Shown one piece after another: positions 56,189 to 64,000 of a stretch of DNA of 64,000 nucleotides. Within the stretch, counting starts at the first letter, position 1. Every line of letters starts with the position of its first letter. Location of the stretch: NCBI RefSeq assembly GCF_016908855.1, contig NZ_JAFBER010000001.1, positions 330,916 to 394,915 on the forward strand, in the 5' to 3' direction. This DNA is from Scopulibacillus daqui. Lineage in GTDB: Bacteria; Bacillota; Bacilli; Bacillales; Sporolactobacillaceae. A program made the position numbers and the translations under genes. Below the pieces are notes generated by a model that was not told the origin of the DNA, searched no databases, and saw nothing but the letters and a program-made list of their open reading frames with translations.

Positions 56189-56232
56189 TAATAAATGATT
56201 AGCATATTTAATAATTTTAGGAGGTTTTCGTT

Positions 56233-56433
56233 TTGAAAACAGGTACAGTAAAATGGTTTAATTCAGAAAAAGGCTTTGGATTTATCGAGATTGAAGAAGG
56301 CAATGATGTATTCGTACACTTCAGCGCTATTGAAGGCGACGGCTTTAAAACTCTAGATGAAGGTCAAAAAGTTCAATTTGACATTACTGAAGGCGACCGC
56401 GGCCCTCAAGCTTCAAAAGTTGTAAAACTATAA
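56233..56433 (+). CDS. Cold-shock protein, CspB/CspD type
   Basis: A 66-residue cold-shock domain, close paralogue of the one at 36.7 kb (same length and [16 protein letters not shown] motifs). It binds single-stranded RNA and DNA as a chaperone. AGGAGGTTTTCG is the ribosome site and TTG 56233 is the start codon. A ~170-base leader with a hairpin that looks like a terminator separates promoter and gene, which suggests regulation of read-through or translation by temperature. Confidence 0.96.
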   Translation: MKTGTVKWFNSEKGFGFIEIEEGNDVFVHFSAIEGDGFKTLDEGQKVQFDITEGDRGPQASKVVKL

Positions 56434-56440
56434 TATGTTA

Positions 56441-56471
56441 AAGAGACTTCCTTTTGGGCAGTCTCTTTTTT
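56441..56471 (+). terminator. Terminator after the second csp gene
   Basis: AAGAGACT pairs with AGTCTCTT across TCCTTTTGGGC-type loop, then TTTTT. Confidence 0.88.
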
Positions 56472-56665
56472 AATGGAAAAATCTCGTCACTCCCGCTAAA
56501 ACATATAATAATATTACATCATCATATATTCCGTGTTCTTAATATGCTAAAAATATTTAGGGATAAGAATTTTATGCAGCTTCAGAAGGTTTTTCACAAT
56601 GAATCGTGAATAGGTAATTGAGTGAGACATTAATCATTAGATAGATGCTGGGGCGGGTGTGACAG

Positions 56666-57412
56666 ATGGAGAGAATAAGCGCTGAACTTAACGATAAACT
56701 GCTGTTGCAATTTATTAAAGGTTTAATATACTGCCGGCAAACGAAAGGAACAAAAATTTGTTATTATCCATCTTACGTCCATGTGGATTTCGGAGAGGAT
56801 GTAGGCGGAAGAACAGATGAATTATTTATAACAAAGGATCATTTGAATAGTTTTTATTTTAACGATAAAGACTATCAGCATTTAGATCATATGGTGACCG
56901 TATTTTCAGATAACTTTTCTGTTTTGTCATATTTTGAGGAAAGGGGCTATACATTTAGCCACTGGGAACATTTAATGCTCATTGATCTGACAAAAGCCTG
57001 TTTCAATTCAAAAGTGAAATATCAAATTCGTGAAGTGAGAGATAAAAAGCTGGCTGCCCAAATCAATTATAAATTAAGCCGCTGGGCCATTAATGAATCG
57101 CAAATTCATGATGAAAAGCTTTATCATTATGTCACGAGGTCGTTTGGACGTCCTATTGCGCACGGGCGCTTTTCGATTATTAATGGAACAGCTTGTTTTG
57201 ACAATATTTTCACTGCTCCAAAACATAGAGGAAAGGGAGCAGCAACCGCTTTATGTACGAAAATGATTCTTGAAGCTAAAAAACGGGGAGCTTCTACAGG
57301 AATATTGGCGTCCAGCGAGATGGGGTTTCCTCTCTACTTAAAATTAGGATTTAAAAAGATTGCGCCAATCATGATTTTTTCTAAAAAGAAAGTAAGCAAT
57401 CAGACGAAATAA
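56666..57412 (+). CDS. GNAT-family N-acetyltransferase
   Basis: A 248-residue protein whose C-terminal half is a GNAT domain, with the acetyl-CoA loop in APKHRGKGAATALC (~residues 190-203) and the end LYLKLGFKKI. The N-terminal ~110 residues form a degenerate first GNAT-like or unknown module. The ribosome site is weak (GGGCGGGTG). The substrate is not predictable. Confidence 0.82.
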   Translation: MERISAELNDKLLLQFIKGLIYCRQTKGTKICYYPSYVHVDFGEDVGGRTDELFITKDHLNSFYFNDKDYQHLDHMVTVFSDNFSVLSYFEERGYTFSHWEHLMLIDLTKACFNSKVKYQIREVRDKKLAAQINYKLSRWAINESQIHDEKLYHYVTRSFGRPIAHGRFSIINGTACFDNIFTAPKHRGKGAATALCTKMILEAKKRGASTGILASSEMGFPLYLKLGFKKIAPIMIFSKKKVSNQTK

Positions 57413-57441
57413 AGGCATCTGATTGCTTTGTGCGGAGGCGT

Positions 57442-57588
57442 TCAGCTCTCGCTGTTTAATTGATCAGACATGCTGTCAGTGATATTTGCAGTTGTATCCT
57501 GATCCTCATTGGCCATGACTTCATCATAATTTGTCGGCTCGTATAGTCTTAATTCATCCACTTCAATTTTTTCTTTTTTGTCAGCCAA
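57442..57588 (-). CDS. Small acidic protein, 48 aa
   Basis: A short frame starting TTG 57588, 8 bases after AAGGAAG. The protein begins MADKKEKIEVDELRLYEPTN and is rich in Asp, Glu, Asn and Ser with no hydrophobic core, so it is probably unstructured. It lies between the GNAT gene and the glutamate-synthase-like gene, downstream of the latter on the opposite side of its hairpin. No family recognised; a chance frame remains possible. Confidence 0.5.
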   Translation of the reverse strand: MADKKEKIEVDELRLYEPTNYDEVMANEDQDTTANITDSMSDQLNSES

Positions 57589-57683
57589 AACATTCACTTC
57601 CTTTCTTGAATAGACAAAACGGCAGCAATCGAAAATTTTCGTTACTTGTAGATTTTCCTTAAGCAGGCCATTTTATGTACTGA

Positions 57684-57710
57684 AAACCCGAGCGGCCATT
57701 GCCCGGGTTT
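57684..57710 (-). terminator. Weak hairpin after the glutamate-synthase-like gene
   Basis: AAACCCG pairs with CGGGTTT on the minus strand; only four T follow. Confidence 0.45.
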
Positions 57711-57719
57711 CTTAATGAT

Positions 57720-59351
57720 TTATTGAGCTTTTCTTTTTTCATGGCGTTCAATAGCTTGGGTAATATTCTTGTCGATCCGAGCGTATATTTCTTCAAGGGG
57801 TGTGACTTCGCCATTAACGTCTTTGAACATAACGTGTTTAGGATGAAAATGGATAGGGGATTCAACCCCGGCCGCAGCCGCTAAGCGGAATATACCTTTG
57901 CGTAAGGTGACAAGGTAATTCGCAACACGGTATTTTTTCTCATCAATGACGAGGGCCTTTTGTAGATGGGGATTCGTCGTTGCTACACCGACAGGGCAAG
58001 CATTAGAATGGCATTTAAGCGCCTGAATGCACCCTACAGTTATCATAAATCCCCGGGCAATATTAACAAGATCCGCACCCATGGCAAGCGCAATTGCTAT
58101 GCGGTCTGGCGAAAATAGTTTACCTGAAGCGAAAATTTTCACGCGATCGCGTACACCGTACTTTCGCAGAGTAATATCAAGAATTGGAAGGGCGGATCTT
58201 ATTGGCAGGCCTACGGTATCAGCGAGTTCTGTAAATGTTGCCCCTGTGCCGCCTTCACCGCCGTCAACAGTAATAAAATCAGGCCCTTTGCCTGTCTCGG
58301 CCATATATTTTGCAAGTTCAATGGCTGTCGCATTGCTGCCAATAACCACTTTCATGCCAACAGGCTTACCTGTAAATTCACGGATTTTATCCATAAAATC
58401 AAACATATCAGGTATATTATCGAATTCATGGAAACGGTTTGGACTATCAATGGATTTATAGGGTTCCACTAACCGAATTTTTGCGATTTCCGGCGTTACT
58501 TTTTCGCCGTCAATATGGCCGCCGCGAGCCTTTGCCCCTTGAGCCAGTTTTAATTCATAAGCTTTAATTTGCGGGATTTCATTTTTTTCTTTTAAAGCCT
58601 CCCAATTAAATTCTCCTTCTTTATCCCTGACGCCAAATAGACCGGGGCCGATTTGCATGATAATATCGACTCCGCCTTTTAAATGATATGGGGACAGCCC
58701 GCCCTCCCCGGTATTCATCCATGTGCCTTTTGCTATGTTTAGACCATGAGACAATGCGGTGATGGCATGATCGCCCAATGCGCCAAAGCTCATTGCAGAC
58801 ATGCCGATAAGGCCTTTAACAACAAAAGGCTGTCTTGTATGAGGACCGATGATAACCGCATCGTCGTCGTGAAGAAGATAAGCTGTATCTTCTTCGGGTA
58901 CGAGATGTTCTTTTCTTTGGGTAAAAAGTGTATCTTTTGTTAAAACGTATTTTTTTCCCTTAAAAGTTGTTTCACTATCCATTTTCAATTCATCCATCTG
59001 CTTTGGAAATAAGGCATTTTGGATATAAAGCCCTTTTTCGTCAAAATCGCGAAGAGAGCCAAAGCCGATGACATCGCGCTTGTATTTTGCGCCTTTGACA
59101 ATATGCTCATAATCATATCGGGAAAAAGGCTTGCCTTCAGTATCGCCGCTATATAAATACTGTCTTAGCTCAGGTCCGGCTTTTTCAAGAAAATAACGCA
59201 TCCTGCCTAATACGGGATAATTGCGCAGAACCGGATGTTCATTTTGCGAACGGTCTTTTATAAACATAACTAAGAATGTGATACCAGTAACAACAATCGC
59301 TAGGACAGCGATAACAAATCCTATAACTGTAAACCAATTTGCTATGTTCAA
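57720..59351 (-). CDS. FMN-binding glutamate-synthase-like protein (YerD type)
   Basis: A 543-residue protein with one N-terminal membrane helix (TVIGFVIAVLAIVVTGITF) and the GltB synthase domain: GMSAMSFGALG, GEGGLSPYH, VDGGEGGTGA and CHSNACPVGVAT, which with the preceding Cys (GCIQALKC) forms the 3Fe-4S site beside the FMN pocket. It lacks the glutaminase domain, so it is not a full GOGAT; archaeal-type and YerD proteins have this size. TTG 59351 is preceded by GGGAGGAAG. The electron donor and substrate are unknown. Confidence 0.88.
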   Translation of the reverse strand: MNIANWFTVIGFVIAVLAIVVTGITFLVMFIKDRSQNEHPVLRNYPVLGRMRYFLEKAGPELRQYLYSGDTEGKPFSRYDYEHIVKGAKYKRDVIGFGSLRDFDEKGLYIQNALFPKQMDELKMDSETTFKGKKYVLTKDTLFTQRKEHLVPEEDTAYLLHDDDAVIIGPHTRQPFVVKGLIGMSAMSFGALGDHAITALSHGLNIAKGTWMNTGEGGLSPYHLKGGVDIIMQIGPGLFGVRDKEGEFNWEALKEKNEIPQIKAYELKLAQGAKARGGHIDGEKVTPEIAKIRLVEPYKSIDSPNRFHEFDNIPDMFDFMDKIREFTGKPVGMKVVIGSNATAIELAKYMAETGKGPDFITVDGGEGGTGATFTELADTVGLPIRSALPILDITLRKYGVRDRVKIFASGKLFSPDRIAIALAMGADLVNIARGFMITVGCIQALKCHSNACPVGVATTNPHLQKALVIDEKKYRVANYLVTLRKGIFRLAAAAGVESPIHFHPKHVMFKDVNGEVTPLEEIYARIDKNITQAIERHEKRKAQ

Positions 59352-59541
59352 TGTTTCTTCCTCCCGGCAATTTCTTATAGAGATAGCTTTTACAATAAGA
59401 TGAAAATATATACAATGCCAGGACGTTCTCAAAAGGACGATGGTATATCAGTTGTACTGAAAAATAAGTCGAATATGGTCTGAAAATGATTAGCTATATT
59501 TTCTTTTCCATGATAAAATGATTTGAAAGGAGGGGCGGCAA

Positions 59542-59829
59542 ATGAATAAAGAGGATAAGATTCTCGAGCATTTAGAAAGGTTGGACAAGACCATTTCGGC
59601 TGTATGGACAGATATAAAAGAATTTAAAGGCGAAATGCATGAATTCAAAGACGAAATGTATAAGTTCAAAGACGAGATGGTTGAGTTTAAGAAAGAAACG
59701 TCAAATCATTTTAAAGAAATAGACGGGCAATTGCAGCACTTGAAATGGGACCTTGATGTTTTGAAAGAATCATTTTGGGAAAATAAGAAAGAAATCGCCG
59801 GCATTAAAAAAACAATAGTTATGAAATGA
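59542..59829 (+). CDS. Coiled-coil protein, 95 aa
   Basis: A 95-residue helical protein. Seven-residue repeats (EFKGEMH, EFKDEMY, KFKDEMV, EFKKETS; ~28-55) give an almost uninterrupted coiled coil. GAAAGGAGGGG precedes the ATG. It is divergent from the YerD-like gene. No family role is recognised. Confidence 0.7.
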   Translation: MNKEDKILEHLERLDKTISAVWTDIKEFKGEMHEFKDEMYKFKDEMVEFKKETSNHFKEIDGQLQHLKWDLDVLKESFWENKKEIAGIKKTIVMK

Positions 59830-59837
59830 TTCTCCTC

Positions 59838-59860
59838 AGCACTCATATAGTGCTTTTTTC
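59838..59860 (+). terminator. Terminator after the coiled-coil gene
   Basis: AGCACT and AGTGCT around CATAT, then TTTTT. Confidence 0.8.
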
Positions 59861-60039
59861 TTTTGTACATTGACCCATAATGAATATTCCGTTTATTTAA
59901 AAAATATGTCTCGCCATCATTCATTTGCGATCCCTGTTCTGTTCCCCTTGACGGTAGTTATTTCTAACATAAAACCTATATCAGCAAATAAAATGAGTAT
60001 AAGATGTTCATTTGATCTTTGGAGTGAGGGGGACGGCAA

Positions 60040-62364
60040 ATGTATAATATTGGTCGCAGTATGATTAGAAAAGATGCCATTGAAAAGGTAACTGGAACGG
60101 CCAAATATACAGCTGATCTGATAACCGCTGACAGCCTGCATGCCAAACTGGTGACAAGCCCTTTTGCGCATGCCTTGGTTAAAAAAATTGACATTTCGGC
60201 TGCCTCTCGAATAACAGGCGTTCAGGCCATTTTAACCGGCAAAGAGGCGCATACGCTGACAGGTGAACAAATTAAGGATCGGCCGATACTTGCTGTTGAT
60301 CGAGTACGGTATAATGGTGAACCTGTCGCTGTTGTTATTGCGGACACTTTAGCTATTGCTAAACGTGCGGCAGATCTTATAAAAGTGTCATATACCCCGT
60401 TGCCTGTTGTTCATTCTCCTTCACAAGCTTATCAAGAAGACGCTCCGCTCGTTCATGAAAACCTCGGGCAATATGAAAAGATTGCAGATGTATACCCAAT
60501 ACCGGGAACTAACATATGCAATGTGACTAAAATTAGAAAGGGGAATATGGAGCAAGGCTGGAATGCCAGCGCGGTTACGGCAGAAACAAAAATCTCATTT
60601 CCGCCGTCTGACCATTGTGCTATAGAAACACGCAGCGTCAGTGCTGAGGTATTACCAGACGGCCATATCATTATCTATTCGTCTTCACAAGTCCCTTTTA
60701 CCATTAAAAAATTATTTAATAACATTTTTGGGATTGACCAGGGCCGGATGACGGTGCATACACCGCTCGTTGGCGGAGCCTACGGCGGGAAGTCAGCCGT
60801 CCAGCTAGAATTTATTGCCTACTTAGCATCTCGAGCGGTCGGCGGCCAAAAAGTCCAATTAACAAATTCCAGAGAAGAAGATTTTATTACTTCTCCAGTT
60901 CATATTGGCTTAGATGCTTGGGTGAAACTCGGCGCTGATAAAAATGGCATTCTGCAAGCTGCTGAAATGATCTTTCTATTCGATGGAGGCGCTTATTCAG
61001 ATAAAGCAGTTGATATGAGCCGTGCAGCAGCAACAAATTGTACAGGGCCTTATCATATTGACAATGTTCGGTGCGATTCGCTTTGCCTGTATACTAACCA
61101 CCCGTACGCAACTTCCTTCAGAGGTTTTAGTCATCCGGAATTAACGTTGGCCATTGAACGGACTCTAGAGGTTCTAGCTGAAAAATTAGCTATGGATCCG
61201 GTTGAACTCCGCGGCAAAAATGCGATTCGGCCCGGCAACACATCCCCGACGCAAGTGGTATTAAATGAAAGTAAAATCGGCAATACAAGAAAATGCATTG
61301 AAAGGGTTGCTGAGTTAATAGATTGGGATGAAGGGGATAGAATCGAAGTTTCTCCCCATGTAATCAGAGCGAAAGGGATTAGTTGTTTTTGGAAAAACTC
61401 GAATATTGATACAAATGCAGGATCAGGAGCTATTTTGACGTTTAATGCGGATGGGACGGTTAACTTAAATTGCGGCGTCATTGAAATTGGTACCGGCAGC
61501 CGATCAGTTTTGGCACAAATAGCTGCTGAGAGATTAAAAATAGATGCACAACAAGTTTTTATAAAAATGGACATAGATACTTCCGTTACACCTGAACATT
61601 GGAAAACTGTTGCTTCAAGAGGGCTTTGGATGGCTGGAAGGGCGGTCTTGGCAGCCTGCGACGATGCCGTTTGCCAGTTGAAAGATACGGCTTCTCAAGC
61701 TCTGCGAGTTCCAAGGGAAGACTTAGATATCAGCGGCGGTTATGTATTTGTGAAAAATGAGCCTAAGCGAAGATTAGCTTTCAAAGAACTCGCTTACGGT
61801 TATGTATATCCCAATGGAAATGCCGTCGGCGGTCAAGTGATTGGGAGAGGGTATTATACTTTAACAGGTATGACCTTCTTAGATCCAGAAACAGGAAAAG
61901 GTGTGCCGGGCCCGGATTGGACAGTTGGGGCACAAGCGGTAGAAGTAGAATGGAACGCCTGCGACTTTACATATCGAATCTTAAGAGCGGCAACAGTTAT
62001 AGACGCAGGTACGATCATTAATCCGGAACTTGCCAGGGGTCAAGTGAGAGGCGGCATGCATATGGGGCTGAGTTTCGCAAGCCGTGAAGGGTTTGTTTTT
62101 GATAAAAACGGTGTCGTTCTGAATAACCAGTTTCGAACATATAAAGTGCTTCGTTATGGGGAAAATCCTCATTATACGGTTGATTTTGTTGTCACGCCTT
62201 CCCGTGAAACAGCTTATGGTTTGCGCGGCATTGGCGAACATGCGGTTATTGGCATGCCGGCTGCACTGGCGAACAGTCTTTCCCGGGCGGCTGGAGTGCC
62301 GCTTAATCAACTGCCGCTGACACCAGAGCTGATTTGGCGAGCGAAATCAGGTGATCAAGTATGA
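60040..62364 (+). CDS. Xanthine-dehydrogenase-family molybdenum subunit
   Basis: A 774-residue large subunit of a molybdenum hydroxylase. The N-terminal part (KVTGTAKYTADL) starts the aldehyde oxidase/xanthine dehydrogenase a/b hammerhead. PLVGGAYGGKSA, TSFRGFSHPELTLAIERTLE and the C-terminal GLRGIGEHAVIGMPAALANSL, with the catalytic Glu at ~733, bind the pterin cofactor. It oxidises a heterocycle or aldehyde. The substrate channel residues do not let me say xanthine. GAGTGAGGGGGACGG precedes the ATG. It overlaps the FAD subunit by four bases. Confidence 0.9.
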   Translation: MYNIGRSMIRKDAIEKVTGTAKYTADLITADSLHAKLVTSPFAHALVKKIDISAASRITGVQAILTGKEAHTLTGEQIKDRPILAVDRVRYNGEPVAVVIADTLAIAKRAADLIKVSYTPLPVVHSPSQAYQEDAPLVHENLGQYEKIADVYPIPGTNICNVTKIRKGNMEQGWNASAVTAETKISFPPSDHCAIETRSVSAEVLPDGHIIIYSSSQVPFTIKKLFNNIFGIDQGRMTVHTPLVGGAYGGKSAVQLEFIAYLASRAVGGQKVQLTNSREEDFITSPVHIGLDAWVKLGADKNGILQAAEMIFLFDGGAYSDKAVDMSRAAATNCTGPYHIDNVRCDSLCLYTNHPYATSFRGFSHPELTLAIERTLEVLAEKLAMDPVELRGKNAIRPGNTSPTQVVLNESKIGNTRKCIERVAELIDWDEGDRIEVSPHVIRAKGISCFWKNSNIDTNAGSGAILTFNADGTVNLNCGVIEIGTGSRSVLAQIAAERLKIDAQQVFIKMDIDTSVTPEHWKTVASRGLWMAGRAVLAACDDAVCQLKDTASQALRVPREDLDISGGYVFVKNEPKRRLAFKELAYGYVYPNGNAVGGQVIGRGYYTLTGMTFLDPETGKGVPGPDWTVGAQAVEVEWNACDFTYRILRAATVIDAGTIINPELARGQVRGGMHMGLSFASREGFVFDKNGVVLNNQFRTYKVLRYGENPHYTVDFVVTPSRETAYGLRGIGEHAVIGMPAALANSLSRAAGVPLNQLPLTPELIWRAKSGDQV

Positions 62365-63200
62365 TTGGTTTTGATTTTGAATATTACAGACCAAAAACGC
62401 TTGCGGAAGCTGTCAATTTTTATCATATGCTTAAGGAAAGGGGGAAACGTCCGGTATATTACTCTGGCGGGACTGAATTAATTACAATGGCGCGGTTAAA
62501 CCAAGTCATTTTCGGTTCGGTCATTGACATTAAAGGCATACCAGACACTTGGATTTACGGTTATTCGGAACAAGACCTTATTATTGGTTCATCCATTTCG
62601 TTAACCGATTTGGAAGAGGACCGTGACTTTCCTCTGTTAAGCCAAACAGCCGGAAGAGTCGCTGACCGTACGTCTCGCAATAAAATTACAATCGGCGGGA
62701 ATATTTGCGGCAAAATTATCTATAGAGAAGCGGTGCTGCCTTTTTTGCTCGCGGACAGCAGGGTTTTAATTGCCGGGCGCAACGGCTCTCGAATCGTTCC
62801 TATTTCAAATATATTTGAGCAAGAAGTGCAGCTGGCTGAAGATGAGTGGATTGTACAGTTTTTAACTGACCGCAGCATACTGTCATTGCCTTTTTTTACT
62901 GTAAAAAAACGTAAGCTTGATGTTATCGATTATCCGCTGCTAACGCTGGCCGCTATAAAAAAAGATGAACATATTCGTGTCGCTGTAAGCGGGCTGTGTG
63001 CTTTTCCGTTTCGTTCCGAAGCGATTGAAACTATTTTGAATAATCGATCGATGCCTAAAGAATTAAGAATCAAAGAGGCTGTTGACCGATTGCCGGCGCC
63101 TGTTCTTAATGACTGGATAGCTTCAGCTGAATATCGTCGATTTGTGTTTCAAAATACGTTGATGGAGATGTTTACAGCATTGGAAGGTGATGAAAAGTGA
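62361..63200 (+). CDS. Molybdenum hydroxylase FAD-binding subunit
   Basis: A 279-residue subunit M of the family. The N-terminal YYRPKTLAEAVNFY and VYYSGGTELITMARL lead, and NKITIGGNICGKIIYREAVLPFLLADS (cited by IGGNICG) is the FAD loop. It passes electrons from the 2Fe-2S clusters to FAD. ATG overlaps the Mo-subunit stop (ATGA) and its own stop overlaps the next start (GTGA), so translation is coupled. Confidence 0.88.
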   Translation: MIGFDFEYYRPKTLAEAVNFYHMLKERGKRPVYYSGGTELITMARLNQVIFGSVIDIKGIPDTWIYGYSEQDLIIGSSISLTDLEEDRDFPLLSQTAGRVADRTSRNKITIGGNICGKIIYREAVLPFLLADSRVLIAGRNGSRIVPISNIFEQEVQLAEDEWIVQFLTDRSILSLPFFTVKKRKLDVIDYPLLTLAAIKKDEHIRVAVSGLCAFPFRSEAIETILNNRSMPKELRIKEAVDRLPAPVLNDWIASAEYRRFVFQNTLMEMFTALEGDEK

Positions 63201-63682
63201 GCATGAAATATAACCGCATTCCCGTTACACTAAAAGTAAATAGACAAACAAAAAATGCGGATATACGAACAGCGGATACGCTTCTTGATGTTTTGCGGGA
63301 AAACTTTGGGCTGACAGGATCGAAACCAGGGTGCTTGAATGGTGATTGCGGGTCTTGCACAGTACTTATTGACGGCTGTCCAATGAAATCGTGCATCATG
63401 CTTGGTTTAGAAGCAGCAGGGAGAGAAATTGTAACGGTAGAAGGCTTAAGGGGCTCACCGGTTCAACGAGCATTTATTGAAAATAATGCCTTTCAATGCG
63501 GATATTGCACGCCTGGATTTATTATGAACATTGAAGGCTTAATAAGGAAGCATCCAGATGCTGATGATGCTGTCATTGAAGAATGGCTGCAATCAAATAT
63601 TTGCCGCTGTACGTCTTATCAGGAGATAAAGGCTGCAGTATATGCTGTATTAGGGAAGGAAACGCGGGAAGATCATAAATAG
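63197..63682 (+). CDS. Molybdenum hydroxylase 2Fe-2S subunit
   Basis: A 161-residue ferredoxin-like subunit. The N-terminal plant-type cluster has GCLNGDCGSCTVL with a further Cys at CPMKSC; the C-terminal cluster has QCGYCTPGFI and NICRCTSYQEI. All eight Cys are visible. Length and order (Mo, FAD, FeS) complete the enzyme. A MobA/XdhC maturation gene is not next to it. Confidence 0.92.
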   Translation: MSMKYNRIPVTLKVNRQTKNADIRTADTLLDVLRENFGLTGSKPGCLNGDCGSCTVLIDGCPMKSCIMLGLEAAGREIVTVEGLRGSPVQRAFIENNAFQCGYCTPGFIMNIEGLIRKHPDADDAVIEEWLQSNICRCTSYQEIKAAVYAVLGKETREDHK

Positions 63683-63782
63683 TCAAAATCAAAAGGGAGA
63701 GAAAAGCGCTTTGTAAAAATAATTGCTGAAATAAATATTAAAAAACCACGCCATTCTATTACATAAGGATGCAACAATATAT

Positions 63783-63830
63783 AAGGGGCTGTCCAAAAAG
63801 TCAGTATAACTGACTTTTTGGCGCCCCTTT
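63783..63830 (+). terminator. Long hairpin after the hydroxylase operon; likely left end of an insertion sequence
   Basis: AAGGGGC...CCAAAAAGTCAGT pairs with ACTGACTTTTTGG.GCCCCTT (63809-63829), then TTTTT. Left arm begins GGGGCTGTCC, a common terminal sequence of IS1182-like elements. Confidence 0.65.
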
Positions 63831-63924
63831 TTCATTTTTTTATTAAAAAAAGTACACAAAAAAACCGTCCGATCTTTTAAAATGAAGTTACCACCACAAC
63901 ATTTAAAAGAAAGGACGATTTTTT

Positions 63925-64000
63925 ATGAGTAATCATGATAATTATAACACGCAAATGACATTTCTTCCAGAGACAGAGGATAAAAAGAACGCCAAAAGAC
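63925..64000 (+). CDS. Probable transposase, first 25 codons
   Basis: Starts ATG 63925 behind AGAAAGGACG. The visible protein is MSNHDNYNTQMTFLPETEDK and five more residues. The NYN-Q-TFLPE pattern is like the beginning of IS-encoded transposases, but the family cannot be proved from 25 residues. The position inside the IS end supports it. Confidence 0.45.
   Translation, partial: MSNHDNYNTQMTFLPETEDKKNAKR

Larger units (their letters stand above)
63783..64000 (+). mobile_element. Left end of an insertion sequence (probably IS1182-like), cut by the window edge
   Basis: Starts with the GGGGCTGTCC hairpin and contains a second inverted pair, GTCC-TCTTTTAAAATG (63867-63884) with CATTTAAAAGA-GGAC (63900-63915), directly before the first coding start, the kind of leader hairpin that insulates transposase genes from outside transcription. 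The right end lies outside. Confidence 0.55.

Noticed and set aside
59620..59700. Direct DNA repeats that might suggest a CRISPR-like or tandem repeat array
   Set aside because: They encode the seven-residue coiled-coil repeats of the 95-residue protein, with no spacers.

Overview
The window is a chromosomal stretch from a low-to-mid GC, endospore-forming Gram-positive bacterium of the Bacillales. Several genes belong to spores: a GerAB-type germinant permease, a LysM/GH18 cortex-lytic enzyme of the SleL/YaaH type, an SspH-type small acid-soluble protein, a CdaS-type diadenylate cyclase, a sporulenol-synthase-like cyclase and a phosphosulfolactate synthase (YitD/ComA) locus. Strong AGGAGG ribosome sites, frequent TTG/GTG starts and TTGACA-17-TATAAT promoters fit this. 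Genus is uncertain; a Sporolactobacillaceae-like or deep Bacillaceae lineage is only a guess. Gene order is ordinary chromosome with little mobile DNA until the right edge, where an insertion sequence begins.

Layout. 1-5.8 kb: a sugar-catabolic operon (SIS-domain isomerase end, class II aldolase, PfkB kinase, ROK kinase, sugar MFS permease) and a Gfo/Idh/MocA oxidoreductase; the substrate is not evident. 5.9-8.0 kb: glyA behind a tandem glycine riboswitch with terminator, then a HesB-like protein. 8.1-11.6 kb: a CBO0543-type membrane protein and a DUF2515 protein, divergent from a squalene-hopene/sporulenol cyclase. 11.8-16.2 kb: a GntR/FCD regulator and the methylcitrate operon (synthase, PrpD dehydratase, methylisocitrate lyase) with TTGTATACAA-type operators lying over the promoter. 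16.3-20.1 kb: a yit-like sulfolactate region in which a histidine phosphatase sits where ComB might be expected. 20.4-26 kb: CvfB, proline dehydrogenase, an AAC(3)-type acetyltransferase, a DUF2278 protein and a class C beta-lactamase-like serine hydrolase. 26.2-28.6 kb: an MFS efflux pump, a truncated short-chain dehydrogenase and a divergent LysR regulator. 29-31.6 kb: ASCH and YxeA-like proteins, YjdF behind its riboswitch, and an orphan ModA lipoprotein. 31.7-33.2 kb: GerAB-like permease and a small membrane protein. 33.7-36.6 kb: des-desK-desR, the membrane-fluidity desaturase circuit. 36.7-37.7 kb: a cold-shock protein divergent from a CarD-like regulator.

37.8-41.8 kb holds the least familiar material: a gene-free 0.4 kb block with extensive RNA-like pairing and inverted ends, a protein made of two copies of one beta-rich domain, a 59-residue membrane protein, and SleL. 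42-45 kb: YhdT-PanF, CdaS, SspH. 45-49.6 kb: an EamA transporter and an EmrA-EmrB-MarR drug-efflux locus. 49.8-55.9 kb: HutG, a DUF2935 protein, the YrrT-MccA-MccB homocysteine-to-cysteine route, a nucleoside hydrolase and an RDD membrane protein. 56-59.8 kb: a second cold-shock gene with a long leader containing a 17-bp-stem terminator-like hairpin, a GNAT protein, two small proteins and an FMN glutamate-synthase-like protein. 60-63.7 kb: a three-subunit molybdenum hydroxylase (Mo, FAD, 2Fe-2S). 63.8 kb to the end: the left end and first codons of a probable transposase gene.

Two themes recur. One is cold and membrane adaptation: Des/DesK/DesR and two Csp genes. The other is leader-RNA control: the glycine and yjdF riboswitches, a possible attenuator upstream of csp, and a Shine-Dalgarno sequence inside a long-range inverted repeat before the YitE-like gene. 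All functional assignments are from sequence recognition alone; no database search was run.
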